From positions 1 through 17,755 of the forward strand of contig WGSL01000039.1 of assembly GCA_014871665.1 (NCBI GenBank): a stretch of DNA of 17,755 nucleotides, read 5' to 3'. The notes under the pieces are model-generated. The model did no database searches and had not been told where the DNA came from. It worked only from the letters and a program-made list of their open reading frames with translations. Positions 8,186 through 14,810 of the stretch are shown here, piece after piece. Source of the DNA: Collinsella sp. Its GTDB lineage: Bacteria; Actinomycetota; Coriobacteriia; Coriobacteriales; Coriobacteriaceae. A program made the position numbers and the translations under genes. How positions within the stretch are numbered: position 1 is the stretch's first letter; every line of letters begins with the position of its first letter.

Positions 8186-9157
8186 CTTTCGGTTGCTCGC
8201 AACACTGCTGCTGGCGATATTGCGCTGCCTGCCCAGGTGACCCTCAACATGTCCGACGGCTCGACGAAGACTGCCGCCGTTACGTGGGATAAGACCCCGC
8301 TCACGGCTACTGCCTTGGGTGAACTGGGCAACATTACGCTTGAGGGCACGGTCGAGGGCACTTCGGTCAAGGCCAAGTGCACGGTGACGGTTGTAAAGAG
8401 CGATGCCGAGATTCCGACGTCCGTTGAGTCTGTTGCCGGAATTTCCGTCCCCGAGGGTGCGTCTGCCGACGCGGTGCGCGAGGCGCTCAAGGGCGTCAAG
8501 GCGACGATCCTTATGAAAGACGGCAAGACGACGGCGGAGTCCGAGATCACATGGACTGAGGTCCCTGCCGCTGCCGCCATGTACGGCAACAGCGTCGTCG
8601 CCAAGGGCGTTACGGTGAACGGCAGCCTGCCTGTCGAGGTCATTGTCACCTCCACGACGACGATCAACAAGGTTGCCGAGGTGCCGCAGATCACGGTTGA
8701 GCGCGATGCCAAGGCCGATACCGTGACGAGGCAGCTGCCCAAGAAGGTTGCCGTGACCTATTCCGATGGTCACACGGACGAGGCCGCGGTCACGTGGAAT
8801 ACGGATGGCCTGGACAAGCATCTTGCCGCTGTCGGCGAGCACACGATTGAGGGCTCCGTTGAGGGCACGACGCTCAAGGCAACATGCAAGTTGGTCGTCG
8901 AGACGCCGGCAAGCGAGATTCCCGTAAGGCCTGCGACGTTCGCTCCCGTTGAGGTGTTTGAGGCAAGCTCTGCCGCCGATGTGCTGAAGGCGCTGCCCAA
9001 GAAGGTCTCCGTGATGATGAAGGACGGCAGCCAGGAGGACTACGACGTCGATTGGGAGAATGTTCCCGCACTGGATTGGGGTGCCGATGACGTGACCGTG
9101 GGCGGTAAGGTTCGCGGTACGGAGCTTACGGTCAGCTGCATGGTACGCGTTAAGCCG
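3491..9157 (+). repeat. Array of about 22 Big_4-like Ig repeats (protein level)
   Basis: Approximate repeat spans in nucleotides are 3491-3733, 3796-4077, 4078-4305, 4307-4533, 4534-4795, 4796-5077, 5078-5299, 5300-5545, 5546-5806, 5807-6067, 6068-6301, 6302-6565, 6566-6859, 6860-7138, 7139-7396, 7397-7645, 7646-7897, 7898-8158, 8159-8401, 8402-8656, 8657-8905 and 8906-9157. Each carries a version of the DG-(strand)-V.W-(loop)-G.(Y/F).(V/L).G pattern. The nineteenth contains the TAG. Repeats 16-22 are regular, charged and Lys/Asp-rich. Repeats 2-10 are divergent, with more Tyr, Trp, Cys and Ser. The repeats have diverged at DNA level, so this is an old array and not a recent tandem expansion. 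Exact boundaries are approximate. Confidence 0.8.
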
Positions 9158-9724
9158 CGCCCGGCGGCCAAGGGCCTCGTTATCGTTGACCAAAACGGCA
9201 AGGCCACGACTGCCGAAACCGTGCTCAAGGTAGAGCGCGGCAAGGAAATTGACCTTGCTGCCGCGGCGAGCAATGCGGCCGATGGCGCGCTGCTGCGTGG
9301 TACCGTGACGTGGACCTCGTCCGACCCGACGATCGCCACGGTCGAGAACGGTAAAGTCAAGGCCCTCAAGAACGGAACCGTCGTCATTACCGCGACGATG
9401 CCCGTTGACGGCGACGCCGCGGCGATTGCGACGCTTGCCGAGGATGGCGCTGCGGAGACGCTGGCGCCTCAACAGCTCACTGCTTCGGTGACCGTTGAAG
9501 TCGTTGAGCCGGTCGTTGAGCAGAAGCCGGAGGCTGGCAAGGATAACGGTGCCAAGCCCGATGCCAAGGATCCTTCGGTCAAGAAGAATGGCAAGAAGAC
9601 TGCCAAGGGAAGCCTGGTCGAGACGGGCGACAATACGGCTGTGGCCGTCGCCGCACTGGGCGGAACCGGCCTGGTGGCGCTGATCGCCGCCGCGATCGAA
9701 AAGCTGCGCCATCGTGCGGAGTAA
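8186..9724 (+). pseudogene. C-terminal part of the Ig-repeat protein after the in-frame TAG (wall-anchor half)
   Basis: This stretch is in the same frame as the upstream gene and separated from it only by TAG 8183-8185. It encodes 512 residues: the rest of repeat 19, Big_4-like repeats 20-22, a Big_2-type domain with the hallmark VTWTSSDPTIATVENGKVKA (about 9158-9511), a Lys/Pro/Asp-rich wall-spanning linker, and a sorting signal. There is no frameshift or second stop. Internal starts (GTG 8237, ATG 8249) have no ribosome site, so independent translation looks unlikely; in any case the fragment has no signal peptide. It is either the dead 3' end of a gene inactivated by one recent nonsense change (CAG, GAG or AAG to TAG), or the extension reached by suppression. 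TAG serves as an ordinary stop for valS and two genes of the redox operon, which argues against codon reassignment. Confidence 0.75.
9614..9721 (+). other. Sortase-type cell-wall sorting signal with LVETG motif
   Basis: The C-terminus has LVETGD (9614-9631), a hydrophobic span rich in Ala, Val, Gly and Leu, and a short tail with Lys, Arg and His. This is the three-part layout of a sortase substrate. The pentapeptide has Val where LPXTG has Pro. The signal lies downstream of the TAG, so it is translated only if that codon is read through or is sense in other strains. Confidence 0.65.
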
Positions 9725-9762
9725 GGCTGCGAGCTTAGAGCTTTAGGACTCTAGGACACAAG

Positions 9763-9806
9763 AAGGCCTCCCGGTTCTCTTCGAGGAATCGGGAGGCCTT
9801 TCGTTT
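9763..9806 (+). terminator. Intrinsic terminator after the Ig-repeat gene
   Basis: AAGGCCTCCCG (9763-9773) and CGGGAGGCCTT (9790-9800) form a perfect 11-bp stem. The inner TTC/GAA also pairs. It begins 38 bases after the TAA. The trailing T-run is short (TTTCGTTTG), and A residues upstream (ACAAGAAGG) are too few to suggest strong bidirectional use. Confidence 0.8.
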
Positions 9807-9810
9807 GACC

Positions 9811-9847
9811 GTAGGGCAGCTAATTTGAGACGGGCCTTTTTGACTAC
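9811..9847 (+). repeat. Terminator-like short repeat, copy A
   Basis: It reads AGCTAATTTGAGACGGGC, then CTTTTTGACTAC, bounded by GTAG (9811) and CTAC (9844). It matches copies B (11166-11196) and C (11493-11525) read on the minus strand, whose shared form is AGCC-ATTTGGGACGGGC-CTCTTTTAGCTAC. The GC pair followed by a T-run is terminator-like, but the stem is short. Confidence 0.5.
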
Positions 9848-9862
9848 CCTGGTCCCCTTGGC

Positions 9863-9929
9863 AGTTGCGGTGAAATAGGGACTATTTTATGGGCTAGAAG
9901 CCTTAAGCAGTCCGTATTTCACCGCAACT
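9863..9929. repeat. 67-bp palindromic element, copy 2
   Basis: The outer arms AGTTGCGGTGAAATA (9863-9877) and TATTTCACCGCAACT (9915-9929) are perfectly complementary. The inner arms GGACT and AGTCC pair after one G-G mismatch, and a small GGCT/AGCC pairing sits in the loop. The element lies between the convergent Ig-repeat and peptidase genes, 24 bases past the end of the peptidase gene. Confidence 0.85.
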
Positions 9930-9953
9930 TAGTTTGGGGACTTGGGGATGAGG

Positions 9954-11042
9954 TTAGTCTAGGCGGAGCGGATCGTGGGGGTAGGCGTTGAGAATCTCGA
10001 CGCCGTTCTCGGTCACCAGGGCCAGGTCCTCGATGCGGACGCCGGTGCGGCCGGGGAGGTAGATGCCCGGTTCGATGGAGAACGTCATGCCAGGCTCTAC
10101 GACTTGATCGTTGACGAGCGAGACGTCGCCCGGCTCGTGGTCCTGCAGGCCGATCGAGTGTCCCAGGCGATGTGTAAAGTACTGCCCATAGCCCGCATCC
10201 TCAATCACATCGCGCGCGGCGCGGTCCAGGTCGCACATGCGCACACCCGGTGCGATGAGTGCCTCGGCGGCCTCGTTGGCACGGCGCACGATGCCGTAGA
10301 TACGCGCCGTCCCCTCGTCCGGCTCGCCCCAAAAGAACGTGCGCGTCATGTCCGAGCAGTAGTTGCGACGACGCCCGCCAATGTCGAACAGCACCACGTC
10401 GCCGCGCTTGAGCACGGTGTCGTCGGGCTCGTGGTGCGGGTCGCCGGCATTAGCACCAAAGCTCACGATGGGCGGAAAGCTAAAGCCCTCGCAGCCGTGC
10501 TTGCGATACAGGCCGAGCATCTGGTCGGCGATCTCGCGCTCCGTCACACCCTCGTGGACGAGCTTGATGGCGTCGGCCATCACGGCGTCGTTAGCGGCCG
10601 AGGACATGCGCATGAGCTCCTGCTCGGCGGCATCCTTGTGGGTGCGTGCGGCGGTGACGGCAAAGTCACCCAGGAAAAACTCGCTGGCTGCGTGGCGCTC
10701 CATGAGCGGCATCAAAAAGCCAGAGCGCATGACGGTGTCGATGCCGAGTGGTTTGGTCGGATCGACTTCGCGAGCGATGGCATCGGCCACGACATCGTTG
10801 TCGGTGTGATAGGCGATGCGGGCATTGTCATACTCGGGCAACTGATGCAGCGCGTTGACCAGGATCACGGGCTCGCTACCGCGTGCGAGCAGCACGCCGC
10901 AAAAACGCTCGAACATATCGGCATAAAAACCGGTCAGGTAATAAATCGACCACGGGTCGTTTACGAGCAGCTGTGCGCCGGGGTGCTGAGCCTCGAGCAC
11001 ATCAAGCACGTGCGCCACACGCTGGTCATCGACATGTGCCAT
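9954..11042 (-). CDS. M24 family metallopeptidase (Xaa-Pro aminopeptidase/dipeptidase type)
   Basis: This cytosolic dinuclear-metal peptidase removes or splits N-terminal Xaa-Pro units, as in PepQ/PepP-like enzymes. The ATG at 11042 is chosen because AAAGGA lies about 7 bases upstream; an ATG at 11081 would add 13 residues without such a site. The product has 362 residues, usual for the family. Residues 1-130 are the creatinase-type N-domain (SIYYLTGFYADM). The pita-bread catalytic domain keeps all five metal ligands: D220 in FDIGG, D231 in SDMTRTFF, H295 in HRLGHSIGLQDHEPG, E324 in SIEPGIYLPG and E338 in VRIEDL. The DPHHEP motif (201-206) supplies the substrate-side histidines. The substrate (dipeptide or longer) cannot be decided. 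The gene stands alone, convergent with the Ig-repeat gene, with a repeat-rich upstream region. Confidence 0.93.
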   Translation of the reverse strand: MAHVDDQRVAHVLDVLEAQHPGAQLLVNDPWSIYYLTGFYADMFERFCGVLLARGSEPVILVNALHQLPEYDNARIAYHTDNDVVADAIAREVDPTKPLGIDTVMRSGFLMPLMERHAASEFFLGDFAVTAARTHKDAAEQELMRMSSAANDAVMADAIKLVHEGVTEREIADQMLGLYRKHGCEGFSFPPIVSFGANAGDPHHEPDDTVLKRGDVVLFDIGGRRRNYCSDMTRTFFWGEPDEGTARIYGIVRRANEAAEALIAPGVRMCDLDRAARDVIEDAGYGQYFTHRLGHSIGLQDHEPGDVSLVNDQVVEPGMTFSIEPGIYLPGRTGVRIEDLALVTENGVEILNAYPHDPLRLD

Positions 11043-11093
11043 GAAACATCCTTTCGCTAGGTTGCCATCATGGTATCCCAAGCCTGGCGGATA

Positions 11094-11132
11094 GGGACGT
11101 TCCTTTTATGCCGGCACCTCGGGACACTCCTT
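11094..11132. repeat. Paired GGGAC motifs around TGCCGGCA
   Basis: GGGACGTTCCTT (11094-11105) and GGGACACTCCTT (11121-11132) match at 10 of 12 bases. They flank a perfect palindrome TGCCGGCA (11109-11116). The block lies about 50 bases upstream of the M24 peptidase start, in its likely 5' region. It could be a small dispersed repeat or a regulatory site. A further perfect palindrome, CGAACGTTCG, is at 11149-11158; it lacks the four-base spacer of a LexA box. Confidence 0.35.
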
Positions 11133-11165
11133 AGCATGGGCTGTCTAGCGAACGTTCGGGCAAAA

Positions 11166-11196
11166 GTAGCTAAAAGAGGCCCGTCCCAAATGGGCT
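11166..11196 (-). repeat. Terminator-like short repeat, copy B
   Basis: On the minus strand it reads AGCCCATTTGGGACGGGC, then CTCTTTTAGCTAC. AGCCC pairs with GGGC and a T-run follows, so it could stop transcripts coming from the redox operon before they reach the peptidase gene. Copies A and C are at 9811-9847 and 11493-11525. Confidence 0.45.
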
Positions 11197-11198
11197 GG

Positions 11199-11358
11199 TT
11201 TCAAAAGTATGGCGGATTACGGGGCTGGACCTGTATTACTTGACCATGGCAAAAATCGCGAAATTAAAACCGCAGGTAGATGGCTTGTCAAAAATTGAAA
11301 ATGGCCGGTATGGATGGGGGTCTCCGAATTAGCCCCGTAATCCGGCATAGTTTTGAAA
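11199..11358. mobile_element. 160-bp element with 28-bp inverted terminal repeats (MITE-like, no ORF)
   Basis: The left end 11199-11226 (TTTCAAAAGTATGGCGGATT, then ACGGGGCT) and the right end 11331-11358 (AGCCCCGTAATCCGG, then CATAGTTTTGAAA) are complementary over 28 bases with two mismatches. The 104-base interior is more AT-rich than its surroundings, has no coding sequence, and contains runs such as CAAAAATCGCGAAATT. No clear target-site duplication is seen at the borders. It could be a non-autonomous insertion element or a long structured repeat. Confidence 0.6.
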
Positions 11359-11400
11359 TTGCACTAAAGTAGGCACAAGCTAAATACCGATTCCAAGGAT

Positions 11401-11467
11401 AGTTGCGGTGGAATAGTTCCTGGATGCCGGGGTTTTGGCGGAAATCAGGAACTATTTCACCGCAATT
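11401..11467. repeat. 67-bp palindromic element, copy 3
   Basis: The outer arms AGTTGCGGTGGAATA (11401-11415) and TATTTCACCGCAATT (11453-11467) pair with one wobble and one mismatch. The inner arms GTTCCTG and CAGGAAC pair perfectly although their sequence differs from copies 1 and 2. A GCC/GGC pairing closes the loop. The length is again 67. Confidence 0.8.
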
Positions 11468-11492
11468 GAGGAGGGGTGGGGTGGATGGCGGG

Positions 11493-11525
11493 GTAGCTAA
11501 AAGAGCCTCGTCCCTAATTGGCTAC
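11493..11525 (-). terminator. Candidate terminator of the redox operon (short repeat, copy C)
   Basis: It is directly adjacent to the TAA of the DUF1667 gene. On the minus strand it reads GTAGCC-AATTAGGGACGA-GGCTCTTTTAGCTAC. AGCC pairs with GGCT, followed by TTTT, and GTAGC pairs with GCTAC outside. The stem is weak, but the position and the presence of two related copies support a termination role. Confidence 0.5.
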
Positions 11526-11924
11526 TTAGGCAGGTTTGATGTCCATGCTGGCGATTAGGTTGATGTTGGTGTCTAGGAGGTTCTCTAGCACGACGTCGCC
11601 AATGCGGATGGGGGCGTTGACGACTAGGCCTCGGATGAGGTTCATGGCTTGGGCGTGGAGTGCCAGCGGGATGGCCTCAGCCGTGCGCACAGGCAGCAGC
11701 GTCTCGTCGCCGCCGGAGACGGCCACGGTCGTCGTGAGCACGCGCATGGGGCAGGTGAGCTCCTGATGTGCGAACTTATCGCCGCGCGGGCAGTTGTTGC
11801 CGGTTACGGAGTGCACTTCCACCACGGCGCCATTGGCGTCGCGCTCCACCTCTACGGTCAGAAGGCACTCGGATGGGCAGGTCGTGCAGTTGAACTGCAG
11901 CGTTTCGATCACGTTATCGCTCAT
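11526..11924 (-). CDS. DUF1667 family cysteine-rich redox partner protein
   Basis: This 132-residue cytosolic protein has the DUF1667 layout: CTTCPSEC near the N-terminus (Cys 13, 16, 20), GNNCPRG (Cys 45), then FAHQELTCPMRVLTTTV and a C-terminal half resembling PVRTAEAIPLAL. The conserved cysteines could hold a metal or an iron-sulphur centre; the family's function is not established. The family typically accompanies a GlpA-like flavoprotein and a pyridine-nucleotide oxidoreductase, as here. The ATG lies 3 bases after the stop of the preceding gene, with GAGGAGG inside that gene's end, so translation is probably coupled. It is the last gene of the operon; no membrane segment is visible, unlike E. 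coli GlpC. Confidence 0.85.
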   Translation of the reverse strand: MSDNVIETLQFNCTTCPSECLLTVEVERDANGAVVEVHSVTGNNCPRGDKFAHQELTCPMRVLTTTVAVSGGDETLLPVRTAEAIPLALHAQAMNLIRGLVVNAPIRIGDVVLENLLDTNINLIASMDIKPA

Positions 11925-11927
11925 AGT

Positions 11928-13319
11928 CTATGCCTCCTCGACGGGATCGACGGACAGGAAAATTTCGCTAGCACCTAAGTCGAGTGCGCGCTGAATCACC
12001 TTTGCCGGCAGTGGGAAGCTTTCCATAACGCTTGGCTTAAACGCGCGGACCTTGCCGGCGAACAGTTCCTCGCCGTCGGCCAAGATCCTCACGCAGGCGG
12101 CATCGACTGGCCGACGCACGCGGAAGTTGAGCTTGGTGAGCGCCACGGCCGTAATGCGCCCCGGCAGCGCGTATCCCGCAATGCCGGCAGGGGAGACGGT
12201 AAGCTCGCAGTCCGGAACGGCGCCCACGCCGGTCCCTAGCGCGTATGCCGCCGCGGCTGCACCGGCGCGCTCGGACTCGGTCGTCACGTTGTCGGCCAGG
12301 TCGTGCACGTGCAGCACGTTGCCACAGGCAAAGATGCCCGGCACGCCCGTTTGCAGGCTCTGGTCCACCACGGCGCCGCGCGTGCGCGGGTCAAGTTCTA
12401 CGCCCGCGGCAACCGAAAGTTCGTTCTCGGGAATCAGACCCACCGAAAGCAGCAGCGTGTCGCACGGAACGATGCGCTCCGTCCCGGCAATGGGCGCCAG
12501 ATGCTCGTCGACCTGACTCACCTCGACGGCCTCCACGCGGTCGTGCCCGATCACGCGTGTGACGGTGGTGGACAAGTGCAGCGGAATTCCAAAGTCGTCC
12601 AGGCAGTTCTTGACGTTGCGGCGCAGGCCGTTGGCGTACGGCATGAGCTCGTACACGCCCTCGACCGAGATGCCCTCGAGCGTGCAGCGGCGCGCCATGA
12701 TCAGCCCGATGTCGCCCGAGCCCAAAATGACCGCGCGCGAGCCGCGTTTGAGGTTTTCGATATTGATGTATCGCTGCGCCAGGCCGGCCGTAAACACGCC
12801 GGCGGGACGGCTGCCGGGGATCTTGATCTCGCTGCGCGTGCGCTCGCGGCACCCCATGGCAAGGACGACCGCGCGTCCGGTGAGCTGCAGCATGCCGGCG
12901 GGGCTCATGAGCGTGACGGTATGGACTGCGGTTGCTCCCGGGGCCTCGTTCACGCCCGACGCGCTCACGGCTGCGCCCGCGCCCTCGCCCTCGCCCGAAT
13001 CAATCCCAATCACCATGCTGTTCAGGAACAGCGCAATGTCGGTCGAGCGCACCTGGTCGATAAAGCGTTGGGCGTACTCGGGACCGGTGAGTTCCTGCTT
13101 AAAGTGCGAAAGGCCAAAACCGGGGTGGATGCACTGACGCAGGATGCCGCCCAGATGCTGCTCGCGCTCCACGATGGCCACGCGCGCTCCGGCCTTATGA
13201 GCGGCCAGCGCGGCCGCCATGCCGGCGGGGCCTCCGCCGATAACGACCACGTCGAAGGCTTGCGTTTGTACGGCTTCTACGACGCTGCAATCAATCGCGC
13301 TCGATTTGAGTTCTGCCAT
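11928..13319 (-). CDS. FAD/NAD(P)-dependent oxidoreductase, GlpA-associated type
   Basis: This 463-residue protein has two Rossmann folds. The FAD site is GGGPAG (28-33) after a 22-residue leader. LGGILRQCIHPGFGL (56-70) contains Cys63 in the CIHxGFGL block typical of the enzymes paired with GlpA-like proteins. The NAD(P) site is GSGDIG (200-205). The second FAD block is IFACGNVLHVHDLAD (329-343). A Gly/Ala/Ser-rich insertion lies at about 106-132. It probably moves electrons between the GlpA-like subunit and a nicotinamide or another carrier; direction and partner are inferred. The ATG follows the upstream TAG by one base, with AAGGGGGTG as ribosome site, so the two genes are coupled. Similar proteins are annotated as sarcosine oxidase alpha or NADH oxidase-like, so the name is uncertain. 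Confidence 0.88.
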   Translation of the reverse strand: MAELKSSAIDCSVVEAVQTQAFDVVVIGGGPAGMAAALAAHKAGARVAIVEREQHLGGILRQCIHPGFGLSHFKQELTGPEYAQRFIDQVRSTDIALFLNSMVIGIDSGEGEGAGAAVSASGVNEAPGATAVHTVTLMSPAGMLQLTGRAVVLAMGCRERTRSEIKIPGSRPAGVFTAGLAQRYINIENLKRGSRAVILGSGDIGLIMARRCTLEGISVEGVYELMPYANGLRRNVKNCLDDFGIPLHLSTTVTRVIGHDRVEAVEVSQVDEHLAPIAGTERIVPCDTLLLSVGLIPENELSVAAGVELDPRTRGAVVDQSLQTGVPGIFACGNVLHVHDLADNVTTESERAGAAAAAYALGTGVGAVPDCELTVSPAGIAGYALPGRITAVALTKLNFRVRRPVDAACVRILADGEELFAGKVRAFKPSVMESFPLPAKVIQRALDLGASEIFLSVDPVEEA

Positions 13320-13320
13320 C

Positions 13321-14778
13321 CTAGCGCACCCCCTTCAGCGGTCCCTCAACCAGCCAAGAACCGGCATCCTCCAACAGCACCTCGCTGGGGTCGCAGCCCA
13401 GCTCGCGGGTAAGAATCGCCACCACGCGGCTCTGGCAAAAGCCGCTTTGGCACCGACCCATGCCGGCGCGGCAGCGGCGCTTGACGCCCTCGACCGAAAC
13501 CGCGCCCGGGTGGCGTCGAATCGCGGCAACGATCTCGGCCTCGGGCACCGTCTCGCAGCGGCAGACGATCTGCCCCCACGCGGGATCGGACTCAATGAGC
13601 TCCTCCTTGCGCGTCAGCGGTGCGCGGTCAAAGTCGTCCGGTGCGCGGCGAATTGGGTTCCAGTCCGCCCGCTCGCGCAGCTCCACGCCCGCCTCACGCA
13701 TCACAAGCTCCATGCGCTCGGCAATGGCCGGCGCGCTTGCCACACCTGGCGACTGAATGCCCGCCGCCTGGAAAAGCCCCGACACCACGGCCGACTGTCC
13801 AATAAAGAAGTCGTTCGTTCCTTGAATGACCGGACGCCCGCCGGCAAATGCGCGCACCACGCGGTGCGTATCCAGATCGGGCACCAGCTTGCGTGCACCG
13901 GTCAGCAGCGCGTTTACATCGCTCGCATAGGTCTGCGTGTCGCCCGGCTCGCGCACGGCAGCCGTGGCGGTGATCACGGTGTTGCCGTGCACGGTGCCCG
14001 TGACGATAACGCCCTTCGACACCGGCGTCGGCACGGGGTAGAGCGGCATGAGCGTGCGCGGCTCCTTGTCCAGCACCACGATGTTGCCCTGACGCCAGAC
14101 CATCTGGAACTCCTCAGCGCCCGCCATATGCGAGATGTCGGCGGCGCCGTTGCCCGCTGCGTTGATCAGATAGCGGCAGCGCACGTTGCCAGCGGGGGTC
14201 GCCAGCGTAAAGCGCACGGCTCCGTCATCCGAGTCGGCGACCTCAATGGCCTCCACCGGTGAGGAGCGCATAAACGTCACGCCGTTGGCGACCGCGTTCT
14301 CCAGCGCGGCGATGGCCACTTCAAATGGGTCAACGTAACCGGTCGAAGGGCACCACAGCGCGCACGAGGCCTGGGCACTCGCGCGCGGTTCCAGCTCGTG
14401 GATGCGGTCGGGGCCGACGATCAACAGCTCGGGCACGCCGTTGGCCAGGCCATTCTGACTCAGCTTCTCCAGGTGCGCGCGGTCCTCGTCGCTAAAACCC
14501 AGCACCATCGAACCGGTGCGGCGGAACAAAAATCCGAGCTCCTTGGCCCAGGCGCCATACAGCTCGCAACCACGTGCGTTGACCTGCGCCTTTACCGTGC
14601 CCGGTGCCGGATCGTAACCGGCGTGCACCAGGCCGCCGTTGGCCTTCGACGCGCCCAGCGCAATATCGTTAGCCGCCTCGACCACGCAAATGGACAGGTC
14701 AAACCGCGCGAGCTGCCGCGCGATGGCGCATCCGGTGATGCCCGCGCCGACAATCGCGATATCAAACGTTTCTGTCAC
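13321..14778 (-). CDS. GlpA-like FAD-dependent glycerol-3-phosphate dehydrogenase with BFD [2Fe-2S] domain
   Basis: This 485-residue protein has a DAO fold (FAD motif GAGITG at 11-16; ASKANGGLVHAGYDP near residue 50) and a C-terminal BFD-type [2Fe-2S] domain from about residue 404: CRC (406 and 408), then CRAGMGRCQSGFC with Cys 443 and 448. Such proteins oxidise sn-glycerol-3-phosphate to dihydroxyacetone phosphate or act on related 2-hydroxy acids or amino acids. The start is a GTG with GGGAGG 4 bases upstream. It is the first gene of the operon and is followed by its oxidoreductase and DUF1667 partners. No glpK, glpF or regulator gene is adjacent, so the glycerol-phosphate assignment rests on family resemblance alone. 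A palindrome at 14796-14810 lies in its 5' region. Confidence 0.88.
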   Translation of the reverse strand: MTETFDIAIVGAGITGCAIARQLARFDLSICVVEAANDIALGASKANGGLVHAGYDPAPGTVKAQVNARGCELYGAWAKELGFLFRRTGSMVLGFSDEDRAHLEKLSQNGLANGVPELLIVGPDRIHELEPRASAQASCALWCPSTGYVDPFEVAIAALENAVANGVTFMRSSPVEAIEVADSDDGAVRFTLATPAGNVRCRYLINAAGNGAADISHMAGAEEFQMVWRQGNIVVLDKEPRTLMPLYPVPTPVSKGVIVTGTVHGNTVITATAAVREPGDTQTYASDVNALLTGARKLVPDLDTHRVVRAFAGGRPVIQGTNDFFIGQSAVVSGLFQAAGIQSPGVASAPAIAERMELVMREAGVELRERADWNPIRRAPDDFDRAPLTRKEELIESDPAWGQIVCRCETVPEAEIVAAIRRHPGAVSVEGVKRRCRAGMGRCQSGFCQSRVVAILTRELGCDPSEVLLEDAGSWLVEGPLKGVR

Positions 14779-14795
14779 AGTGCCTCCCAGACGAG

Positions 14796-14810
14796 TTGAC
14801 AGGCTGTCAA
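14796..14810 (-). promoter_or_regulatory. Candidate operator palindrome upstream of the redox operon
   Basis: TTGACAG-G-CTGTCAA is a perfect 7-bp inverted repeat with a one-base centre, 17 bases upstream of the GTG start of the GlpA-like gene. Next to it TAGGA-CTA-TCCTA (14811-14823) is a second perfect small dyad, and a possible -10 (TATAGA on the minus strand, about 14828-14833) follows. The position between a likely promoter and the ribosome site suits a repressor site. The regulator is unknown, and the promoter itself is weakly supported. Confidence 0.45.

Noticed and set aside
8021..9712. A 563-codon open frame on the minus strand opposite the Ig-repeat gene
   Set aside because: The translation is Arg/Gly/Leu-rich with no domain, and it mirrors the well-supported Ig repeats. 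Long antisense frames are expected in GC-rich coding DNA.
8237..9724. Independent gene starting at GTG 8237
   Set aside because: It is in the same frame as the upstream gene, starts mid-repeat, and has no ribosome site or signal peptide, so it is better read as the continuation after a nonsense codon.
9975..11060. A 361-codon plus-strand frame over the peptidase
   Set aside because: The minus-strand frame has all M24 metal ligands; the plus-strand product has no family features.
11149..11158. LexA (SOS) box CGAACGTTCG
   Set aside because: The half-sites match, but the four-base spacer between CGAAC and GTTCG is absent.
12303..14262. Long plus-strand frames across the redox operon
   Set aside because: They overlap minus-strand flavoproteins with clear FAD, NAD and iron-sulphur motifs, so they are frame shadows.
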